Positions 9,724-17,563 of a DNA stretch of 64,000 nt are shown piece after piece. This stretch comes from Rhynchopus sp. YZ270_cl-10 (Eukaryota; Euglenozoa; Diplonemea; Diplonemida; Diplonemidae), in NCBI GenBank assembly GCA_964035575.1, contig OZ037881.1:1116001-1180000 (forward strand). Reading direction: 5' to 3'. Position 1 is the stretch's first letter, and each line of letters opens with the position of its first letter. The translations under genes and the position numbers were made by a program. The notes beneath the pieces are model-generated. The model was not told the origin of the DNA. It did no database searches and was given only the letters and a program-made list of their open reading frames with translations.

Positions 9724-10935
9724 GGGCAAATTGCGATAACACGTATACTTTTTGTTTCCATTTGCGATAACACGTACACAAAAAGTATACGTGTTATCGC
9801 GAAAAAGTGTACGTGTTATCGCGAAAAGTGGTCAAAAAAGTATACGTGTTATCGCGAACAAAAATGTACGTGTTTCCTTCTTCTAAGGTGCTCGCTCTCC
9901 ATACCTAGACCCTCGAATTTTTTTTTTTGGGCCCCAAAAATGGCTAATTTCGACGATTTGAGGCCATTCAAAGCAAAATTTGGCACTTTTGAGCATCTGT
10001 GGGGGTCTAGAACGCGGTTGCGAGCACCCCGTTTTTTAGCGAAATATGTACGTGTTATCGCGAAAAGTGTTCAAAAAAATGTACGTGTGACATTCAGAAG
10101 ACAGGGTCTGGTGGTAAATTTTGCTTATCCCTCTGTGTGGGTCACTCACACTTGCGGTCATGTGCCACTGCGTGGGTCTGGGAACCAGACTTACGTACTT
10201 AAGGTGCACGAACACAGGGTCTGGTGGTAAATTTTGCGTAGTACTGCGACGTGGTACTGCGTGGGTCTGGGAATATGGGTACCTGGGTACAGGATATTTG
10301 TTGTCAAAGACATCTTCCACCATGCATTGAGGAGGGTAAGACAGTGGTCGCAGTTTGTACTTGATAGCATTACAACATTTAACTTCTCCACGGGGGTCTT
10401 GGGCCGTTCATTCGGTTATACCTTGACTAGCGGAAGAGGCCTTTTTGGTCTCTAGAATATCCGGTATTCCCGAACGGAGGCACACTTTGTGTGTTACTAC
10501 GACCTGGCAACTTCCAGCAGTAGGTTAAGTAATCTTTCTTGTAAATTGTTGGATCATTATCTCCTCAGTGCATGAATGCTCCACGTGACTGGACACTTTT
10601 GTGTTTGTCATGTGGAGCTGTGGTTGCTCTTTCACGACTTTTATCCTTGTACACAGTGTACCCAGTACCCAGTGCCCTGTCACGACTTTTTCCGTGACAA
10701 AAAGTTTGGTTTCCTTGACAAACCAGGTACCCAGGTACCTGGGTACCTGGGTACCTGGGTACCTGGGTACCTGGGTACCTGGGTACCTGTGTACCTGGGT
10801 ACCTGGGTACCTGGGAAAACACGTACGTTTTTGTTCGCGAAAACACGTACACTTTTTCGCGATAACACGTATACTTTTTGTGTACGTGTTATCGCAAATC
10901 GAAAAAAAAAGTATACGTGTTATCGCAATTTACCC
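9724..10935. mobile_element. Non-autonomous Mutator-like (MULE) DNA transposon, 1,212 bp
   Basis: Long terminal inverted repeats: left about 9724-9878, right about 10815-10935, both beginning GGGYAAATTGCGATAACACG when read inward. The left arm has ~37 extra bases from an additional internal GTATACGTGTTATCGCG unit. The element is bounded by a perfect 9-bp target-site duplication TTACAATTA at 9715-9723 and 10936-10944. A 9-bp duplication with long inverted repeats starting GGG is typical of Mutator-like elements. The interior has no transposase; it holds a ~112-bp direct duplication (CAGGGTCTGGTGGTAAATTT at about 10103 and 10215) and a GGTACCTG minisatellite. The intact duplication and ~90% similar arms suggest a fairly young insertion. 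Confidence 0.88.
10725..10815. repeat. GGTACCTG minisatellite
   Basis: About ten tandem copies of the 8-bp unit GGTACCTG (one copy reads GTGTACCTG), each with the palindrome GGTACC. It abuts the right inverted repeat of the Mutator-like element. Single or double units also occur elsewhere in the element (10278-10295) and in the fold-back element near 8217. Confidence 0.9.
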
Positions 10936-11062
10936 TTACAATTATTATTTTTTCTCGAGAAAGAGAAAAAAACTGAGAAGAACCTTCACCCACTTCCTCT
11001 TCCCTACATCTAATCTATCTCAGGGTGATACAAAAAAGGAAATAAAACAAAACAAGTCGACA

Positions 11063-12018
11063 ATGCTGCGAAGTTCTCTGTCAAGCGCTGTCAAATCCCA
11101 GGCGGGTGTCTCCTCCCTTCAACAGCAGAGCAGAGGTTTCAAAGACGGAAGAAAGGCGCAACAGTTCTCTTGGAACACATTTACTAACGTATGAGGATTT
11201 TCTTTTTGACATGAAAAGGGGTGGTTCCGTGCCGTTTTTTTTCCACAGAACCGATTGGGGCGTGTCTCCCAAGCAACAAAATCCCAAATATTACAAAAAG
11301 GAAGAACAAAATGATGTGGTTTTCAACAGGGACTATAAAACCCCATACAATCTGTGGCAAAGTTCAGTCTTTGCGATTGGCTAAAACACATCTAAACGAT
11401 TCTCCATTCAACAGGTTCAATCGCACGGAGGACCGCAGCATAAAAAGGAAGGGTGGACAACTCTGGGGGTGCAGCCACAAGGCCACGGAACATCCCTCAG
11501 TTCCCCCAAGCTCTCGCGGAGAGAAAAGCCGTTCTTGGACCCTTATGTCTTCAAATACGTTGGCGTGAAATTGGATGCACGTGGCCGACCTATTCAGGAC
11601 CGTGCAAGGCAAGTACGTGAAAACGAGACGAGACATGAATTTAGGTATGTCGAAAGATCCCTTTTTTACGCTTCGTTGTTTTTACATAGTGGCATATCCA
11701 GCCAGAGATGATTCCAATTTGGATATTTTCCCCTTTTGCGGGTTTGAGGTGTATGGTGAAATTTTGGTATTTGGGGTAGAAGCCCTGACTTTCAAAAAAG
11801 GTGGCTTCGGCCAACATTGAGTACACGACCCGAATTCTCCCAACCTGGTGGGATTACTCAGGGCGATCGACACAACAAAAAAAAACTTTTCTTTCCACCA
11901 CAGATCGTTGCTTGCTGAACGTAACTTCCACGGCTTCCCACTTCTCTACACCCAAACACCCCGCCCACACTCCATACAATGGAACCTTACTACAGCGAAG
12001 CGAGGTCTCCACTACTAG
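11063..12018 (+). CDS. Probable mitochondrial protein, four exons, unrecognised
   Basis: The first exon (11063-11188) encodes an Arg/Ser/Gln-rich, acid-free start (MLRSSLSSAVKSQ, then SRGF), a good mitochondrial presequence. Exon 3 (11415-11644) encodes the conserved-looking EKPFLDPYVFKYVGVKLDAR. Exon 4 (11904-12018) is confirmed by phase: AG joins A to restore Arg, then SLLAERNFHGFPLLYTQTP, and the stop is at 12018. Exon 2 (about 11274-11366, KYYKKEEQND...PYNLW) is less sure. The best acceptor (CCACAG at 11248) gives the wrong frame, so either a weaker acceptor after 11273 is used or a base is in error; its donor GTCTTT is also atypical. The predicted product is about 187 residues. Size, charge and Tyr/Trp content would suit a respiratory-complex or mitoribosome subunit (inference). 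The 259-bp third intron contains a dispersed repeat copy. Confidence 0.7.
11797..11873 (+). repeat. Dispersed repeat inside an intron
   Basis: GGCTTCGGCCAACATTGAG type, matching 7468-7536. It lies wholly within intron 3 of the mitochondrial-type gene and largely accounts for that intron being about five times longer than its neighbours. Confidence 0.65.
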
Positions 12019-12666
12019 TGGAATTTTTTATTTATTACGTTATGTTTTGCTGCTGCAAAAGAAAGAGAAAGCAACCACTATGCGCGACGTTATACAACCG
12101 CACTCTGCTCCAATGTATAACACCTCCTTTTTCTACGGAACGAAAACAAAAAAAAATGCATCCCTTCCCCAGATTTTCCCCCTATTATTCTTTCCGGCTT
12201 AGGGTTCCTCTTTGCCAATTTTTTTTGAAATGGATGTAGGACTGCATGGTTGGTGGAGGGGTCCACCCGGGTACAGCCCGTCATGTACCAAGGTACACTG
12301 TCACGAGAGGGCTTTGTATTTCAACTCTACCTTTTTTTCCGCTGTGCTTCGCACTCTGCTTATTAATCCGATATCCCTCCCGCCAATTCCTGCAACTGAA
12401 CCGCATTGAGCACCTGGTGTGCCTCTTCAGCTCTTCCGCTTCAAAACCTCCACAACCCCACCCACCTTGGGGCCATATTCTGCATTACCCCTATAATCAA
12501 ACCACCCCTCCTTCTCTTCAGGGGATACACACCCTTTTCCTTTTCCCTTCTTTTTTTTTGGGCTTTTTTTTACTCTCGATATCCCATAGAGGGGGTTCGA
12601 GAACGCACCTTCGATTCTCTTTTTTATGAATCGGTAGAGGCAGTATCTCTCTTTTTTTTTTTTTAA
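12019..12666. other. Spacer with a ~115-bp repeat copy
   Basis: No gene supported. The main content is the repeat at 12226-12340; the remainder is pyrimidine-rich leader ending in a run of 14 T immediately before the next start. Confidence 0.6.
12226..12340 (+). repeat. Dispersed ~115-bp repeat, 'GAGAGGGCTTTGTATTTCAA' family
   Basis: Reads GAAATGGATGTAG, TGCATGGTTGG, GTCCACCC, GGTACAGCC, GTACC, AAGGTACACTG, then GAGAGGGCTTTGTATTTCAA and a T-run. The same order occurs at 30705-30830 and, more diverged, at 35809-35990. Partial copies: 14970, 46322 and 63700. Confidence 0.8.
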
Positions 12667-14703
12667 ATGTCGGTACACAAGGTAACGTTGTCTAATCCGA
12701 ATGAGCCTATTGGGTTGGATTATACTACGGTGCCGGAGGGGATATTGATTGCAGGGAGTGCGGTGGGGAGTCCTGCAGCGCGTGCAAACCTGCCTAATGG
12801 TCTCTTTGTTGCCTTGAACAACCAACCTGTCGCGTCTGCAGATGACATCCGTCGGATCAAACAAGAAGCCACCTCCCGCAACGCGCTTGAATATGACATC
12901 ACCGTTAACACCTCCTACCAAGCCTCGCCCGCCGTGCTCGCCAACGTCAAACGCCCCCACCCTAAACGCATGCCACCACTCAACGTTCCCGCCTCACTCA
13001 GCCACCTCCGGTCTGCTGGTGTCCTGTATATGCGTTCTCTCGGAAGGGTCGGTACGAAGGGAACCGACATGCCTCGCGTCGTCTGCTTCAGCCGCCGTTT
13101 CATCGTAGTGACAACAATCAAAGGAGAAGTGAAGCGTGTCATAAAACACAACAGCGTCGCAGGAATCCTTCACGAAGAAGGAAATGGGTTATATACATTG
13201 ATCCAATGTAAAGGACCGGAGCACGATCTGTTATTGAAGCATACGAATAATGCGCATGTACGCGGTGCGCCTAGTCGAGAGAGTTGTGAAGAGCTGGGTA
13301 CAGCGTTGTCTGTAGCGGTGTATAACTGTTGTGGGAATATGATAGAACCGAGGTGGGAGAGAGGGTTGACAAACCGGGCGAAGGTTGCACGGAGTCAGCA
13401 ATGGGTCAAACCGAGGGAACGTCTTGACACAGAAATGCGCAAAATTAAACAGGGCGAGAGTCCTTTGTATATCGACACTTCCCCCACTTCACCGCGCCCT
13501 GGTGGCGTGCTTCCTCCATTTAGTCCTCCACAAAGCCCCATGGCATACGGTGGTGGCGCTGGTGCTGGAGCACCTCCCGCTCCTGCCTATGGTGCATCTA
13601 GCTCTCCTCAGGCAGCGCCTAGCTCTCATCCAACTGCATCTGCACCGCATGGTAGTGACCATCACGGACCGTTACCTCCACCGCCACATCCTCCACCCCC
13701 AGATGCCGCAGACAACCCACCTCCAGCCGTAGGTGAGGCAGGCCCACCTAGCCATGCCCCAGGGTTTCAACCGCAGGGCAATCCGCAGGGCAATCCTCAG
13801 AGTGGTTTTCAGAACAATGTACCTCCAGGGTATGATGAGAATTTGTTGAAACCGCATTTGGGGTATGAAGGGCCGGAGGCGGTTCCGTCTTCGCAGCCTC
13901 CGATTCTGTTGTCCCCTCCGGGGTCTGCTGCGGGAGGGGTAAGTCAGGCGCAGGAGATGCAGATTCAACAACATTCTACACAGCATCGTGATGCAGGACC
14001 GCTTCCTTCTCCAACAAATTCGCTTCAACCTCCGCCTCCGTCTGATGGCCCTGCCGCTCCGCAGAGAGATACGACATTAAGCACCAGACGAACCGAAGAA
14101 ATCCGAATGATCTCCTCCACCGCAACCAGCAGAAGAAGCAAAGAGGAGCTGGCGGCGTTTCTCAAACGCGTTGCAGATGATGACCACCATCCTTCCGCGG
14201 TGGAGGCTGCCTCTGATCTGGGACACAAAATGATCGAAGGGCAAGAAGGCTACCCATACGACGTAGAAGGTGGCATGGTATATCTGAAACGCGCTGCCGC
14301 TCAAGGGGAACGGCGGGCAATAGCTACCTTAGAAGCTTTGGGCCAACATAAGGTACAGAGAAAGGAAAGTTTCAGGGGTGACCCTGATATGGTCGAACTG
14401 CAGCAACGTTTGCATAGACAGGAGGCAGAGCTGGGAGAGAGGTGGGACAACACCTTGGGGGTGATGAATAGAGGTGGTGGAGGTGGTGGGGGAGCTGGTG
14501 GAGGAGTTTCCCCGTCGCGTTATACGCACAGTGCGCTGAGGGAAGGTTCCGTGTCGCCTGAGATAGTCGAGTCTATTAACCAGTCTCCATCAAAGCGTGT
14601 CGATGTGCTAAAAATGTCAGTAAACCTCCGGGTGGATCCAAACAACCCGCATACCCTGCAATATCAAAGCTTTGACTTTCAGGAGTGTTTTGATGAGATT
14701 TAA
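12667..14703 (+). CDS. PDZ / PH-like / Sel1-like scaffold protein
   Basis: Single-exon gene, 678 residues, starting directly after a long T-run. Residues ~1-90 look like a PDZ domain: IGLDYTTVPEGILIAG for the carboxylate-loop strand, AARANLPNGLFVALNNQPV, and a helix DDIRRIKQEA. Residues ~115-205 (CFSRRFIVVTTIKGEVKRV...LYTLIQCKG) have the strand pattern and final helix of a PH-like domain. Residues ~265-480 are Pro/Gly/Gln-rich low complexity with short repeats (PQGNPQGNPQ). Residues ~505-565 carry a Sel1-like helical pair (AASDLGHKMIEG, AVYLKRAAAQG-like). A Gly run and a short acidic tail follow. No catalytic motif is visible. A membrane- or cytoskeleton-associated adaptor is the best inference; the PDZ and Sel1 calls are by pattern, and the PH-like call is weaker. 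Confidence 0.75.
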   Translation: MSVHKVTLSNPNEPIGLDYTTVPEGILIAGSAVGSPAARANLPNGLFVALNNQPVASADDIRRIKQEATSRNALEYDITVNTSYQASPAVLANVKRPHPKRMPPLNVPASLSHLRSAGVLYMRSLGRVGTKGTDMPRVVCFSRRFIVVTTIKGEVKRVIKHNSVAGILHEEGNGLYTLIQCKGPEHDLLLKHTNNAHVRGAPSRESCEELGTALSVAVYNCCGNMIEPRWERGLTNRAKVARSQQWVKPRERLDTEMRKIKQGESPLYIDTSPTSPRPGGVLPPFSPPQSPMAYGGGAGAGAPPAPAYGASSSPQAAPSSHPTASAPHGSDHHGPLPPPPHPPPPDAADNPPPAVGEAGPPSHAPGFQPQGNPQGNPQSGFQNNVPPGYDENLLKPHLGYEGPEAVPSSQPPILLSPPGSAAGGVSQAQEMQIQQHSTQHRDAGPLPSPTNSLQPPPPSDGPAAPQRDTTLSTRRTEEIRMISSTATSRRSKEELAAFLKRVADDDHHPSAVEAASDLGHKMIEGQEGYPYDVEGGMVYLKRAAAQGERRAIATLEALGQHKVQRKESFRGDPDMVELQQRLHRQEAELGERWDNTLGVMNRGGGGGGGAGGGVSPSRYTHSALREGSVSPEIVESINQSPSKRVDVLKMSVNLRVDPNNPHTLQYQSFDFQECFDEI

Positions 14704-14969
14704 AATAGAAGGGGGAAAAGGGGGGGAAATTATGTGGATTTTTGGGGGAGATTCTGTGGGCGCTAAGCGCGAGGCTTGGGTTTTTATCTCACGTTGTCTT
14801 TTTTTCTTTGTTTTTTTTTAAATTTGCTGGGCGTGTTTATTTTGTTGGTTGGAAACGCTTTTTCTGGAGCGCAGCCCCGTTATTAGAAACAGAGCGTTTT
14901 TTTTCTTCTGCTCACGTTGTTTATTTTTTATCAAATGTTCACGTCTTTTCTCTTTTTTTGCACTGAGGG

Positions 14970-15010
14970 CCACTGTTCACGAGAGGGCTTTGTATTTCAA
15001 ACAACACTTT
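14970..15010 (+). repeat. Partial 'GAGAGGGCTTTGTATTTCAA' repeat
   Basis: Carries CACTGTTCAC followed by GAGAGGGCTTTGTATTTCAA and a T-run, the 3' half of the family at 12226. Confidence 0.6.
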
Positions 15011-15112
15011 TTTAGATGCATTCATCTGACACATTTTTTCTTGTTTTAAGAGAGATGGGGCCCAACAATGGGATTATCTCAGTTAATACCGATTTTTTTC
15101 TTTTTTTTTAAG

Positions 15113-15168
15113 GTGACGACTAAGGTGACTAACCACAGGCTGAGTGTCATCTTATCAATTTTTATATT
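15113..15168 (+). repeat. Dispersed repeat, 'GGTGACTAAGCACAGAGAGG' type
   Basis: Contains GGTGACTAACCACAGGCT and CATCTTATCAA. Better matches of the family are 26892-26932 and 63660-63703; weaker ones are 19914, 22277 and 39634. Confidence 0.5.
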
Positions 15169-15311
15169 ACAGTAAGACAACAACCACCGGAGGGGTAAAA
15201 AAAACTAAGGTGGGTTTTGGGATTGCAAAACTCTAAGAAGGGTTTTTCCTCCCTCCAATGTTTGTTGTCTCACTATATTTTTGGCGCTGTCATCCGAGGC
15301 TAGCCTCCTAT

Positions 15312-15352
15312 GTGGGTCAGTCGGAGGTGTCTGCATCAATAACTTCACTTTT
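15312..15352 (+). repeat. Dispersed repeat, 'GGGTCAGTCGGAGGTG' type
   Basis: GTGGGTCAGTCGGAGGTG, TCTGCATCAATAACTTCAC and a T-run, closely matching 59702-59745 and 27304-27345. The end of the unit is a variant of the shared 3' module. Confidence 0.7.
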
Positions 15353-16530
15353 TTTTATTTTCATTTGACTGGCCCCAGGTTGGCCAACTGTGTGTTTGTG
15401 TGTTTCTCTTTGTTTGTTTTGTTCAAAAAAAAAATGTACAAATCTGTTACGTTCAGTTGTGCAAAGTACAGAAAAAAAGCGCGTTTTTGTAAGGTGTTTA
15501 CGTCCTATTTTTGGGAGTTGTTGTCACCTTACAACTTCGTTTTTTTTGTATTTTGCCTTGTTTTCTTTTTTTCTCTTTCAACTCACCGTTAAGTGTACAA
15601 CATTTTGTACATTTTTTCCGGCATTTGTTTGTTTTCACCTATTCAATCGTGTTTATCATCGTTGTTTCCCTCCCTCCCCTCTGCGCATGGCCACATGCAC
15701 ACACCCTGGTAAAGGTGGGGGTGCATCCCACCCCCTTTGAATTATGCATAATAAACGAAGCTACTTTCTTGAGTTTAGTACGATTTGTGTCTATATCACT
15801 TCAATACAAAGCCTTTGAGCGATGAGACAAAGATCATTACCTCTGTGGAGCTGGGTGACTAATTCCACTCCTGCAATTTATAAAAACAAAATGTGTTTTC
15901 AGTCTCCAATGATAACTTATGAATATATAGGCTGATTGGCGTGGGCCTGGCATGCCCCATTTTTCACTTTTTACCACCGATTTAAACCGATCACCAAACC
16001 CAGTGTCAATCAACCTATTATATCATGGAGAACTAAAAGTTTTGGAAAATTTTATCTCAAAAAAAAAAAAAAAAAAAAAATGCGTGGAATTCACACGAAA
16101 AAAGCGAGGTGTCTGCACGTTATCAATTATTCAAAAAAAGAAGAAAAAAAAAAAGCTCGCTGGGTTGAAAACCTCAACGTATATAACACTACTCTTTCTT
16201 ACCCCCCCTATAGTATAAATAAAGCCCCTCTCCCCCTGTATGAGATCCCCCAAATAAAAAAGAAAAAGTGATATTATTCGAAGCCAACTATTTATTTACT
16301 TGCCACTTCTTATTATCAATGTACTTCCCGACTCCCCAATTTCCCCCCTCCATTCAACTGGGAAAAAAGCAAAAAATGTGTGTGTTTTTTTTTCTGGAAA
16401 GTGAAAGACTTTGTCTGAATGGCAGGTACATCTACAGATTATCAAAAAAAAAAAAAAAAAGGATTATCCCGCTCATTTTTCATCCCCTTTGCAAAGTCTC
16501 TCCCTACCTCAAAAAACTATCTATCCGTTA

Positions 16531-17324
16531 GGGCAGAACAACTTTTTATTTTGGTTCTCGTTATTTGGGGATCCCAAAATCGTGCGCGCGTGCGCAAATA
16601 ATAAGTTCTTTCACTGAATATAAGTTTTTTGAAAACTTGGTTGTATTGGTGTGTAGCCACCCTAGAGTGTGCCCCACTATGGGGTGGCTACACGCTAAAG
16701 TTTTTTTTGACGAAGTAGTTTCAGGAACAATGAGGGGTTGGCAGGCCTGAGGGGTTGGGTTGGTTACAGGGATTAAATTTTCACGACTTTTCTTCGGTAC
16801 AGTTTTGCACATGCTTTTTCGGGGCCCAGGTAATGTCGGATGCTGAAAACATGAAAGTGCTCGAAAACACCGGCATTTGCATTTTCGGAATCCGTCCGTT
16901 GTGTGATGGGGTCAATTTGCCGAAATGGACAAGTTCTTGGTTTTGGTCAAAATCCATGTAAAGAGGGCCAAGTAAATACCACAACCCAGATTTTCTCACC
17001 CTGATGCTGAAAACATGAAAATGCCCGAAAACACCGGCATTTGCATTTCCGGAATCCGCCCGTTCTGTGGTGGGGGATATACAGAAAAATGGACACAATT
17101 TCAGTGACTAAAATTTTCACAAAATATGAACCCATACCCAAATGGGTAAAGGCAGCCAAACTTCTTGAGCTTACCTGTCTTACGGTCGTCATCCCCTTGT
17201 ACTCTACAGTACCCCGTCCCCCTTGTACTGGTCAAAACTTATTCTCCAAAAACTTATTTTTTCCCCAAATCTCAAAAAAAGGTGCGCGCGCAAACGAGAA
17301 CCAAAATATAAAGTTGTTCTGCCC
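16531..17324. mobile_element. PIF/Harbinger-like non-autonomous element (794 bp)
   Basis: Inverted terminal repeats of 32 bp with one mismatch (16531-16562 and 17293-17324), beginning GGGCAGAACAACTTT. They are flanked by a TTA trinucleotide on both sides (16528-16530, 17325-17327). A 3-bp TTA/TAA duplication with G-rich-start inverted repeats points to PIF/Harbinger; because a 3-bp match can arise by chance, the superfamily is tentative. Subterminal GTGCGCGCG and GTGCGCGC motifs are also paired. The interior has a ~100-bp direct duplication (GATGCTGAAAACATGAAA, CACCGGCATTTGCATTT at about 16838 and 17003), a module shared with the fold-back element at 7985-8421. No transposase frame is present. 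Confidence 0.75.
16651..16693. repeat. Hairpin inside the Harbinger-like element
   Basis: Perfect 12-bp arms GTGTAGCCACCC (16651-16662) and its complement (16682-16693), separated by 19 bases. It may be a nested mini-insertion or a cruciform-forming site. Confidence 0.7.
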
Positions 17325-17563
17325 TTAGCACCTAAACTAAAATGCTTTTTTCGGCAAAAGCAAAAGCCAAATCAACCAACCAATTTTTTTTTTTTGAAAA
17401 ATTGTTGGAAATGGTGCTCCACTGCCCCTAAAGTCACTCACGTTTTTTTTACCACTTTTTTCATTAACCTTCAACCACCACCACCACAGATACACAAGAT
17501 CCTTGATTTTTTTCTTCCAACCTTTTTCAGGGAATTCTTCTTGGTTTTAATTTTAAAAAAAAA

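Larger units (their letters stand above)
8880..11062. other. Repeat-rich spacer
   Basis: No gene supported. It contains an imperfect inverted repeat at about 9091-9225 (AGAAAGTGTCA arms), a dispersed repeat at 9615-9704 and the Mutator-like element 9724-10935. The final ~120 bases are the leader of the next gene, with a pyrimidine tract ending CTATCTCAG near 11022. Confidence 0.65.
14704..17563. other. Gene-poor, repeat-rich spacer
   Basis: No supported gene in 2.9 kb. Contents: repeat fragments at 14970-15010, 15113-15168, 15312-15352 and 16103-16140, A-runs of 16-19 bases near 16062 and 16444, and the Harbinger-like element at 16531-17324. Open frames here are short and T/F- or K-rich, without codon bias. 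Confidence 0.65.

Noticed and set aside
10725-10815. Regularly spaced repeats resembling a CRISPR array
   Set aside because: The 8-bp units are contiguous with no spacers and lie in a eukaryotic transposon; it is a minisatellite.
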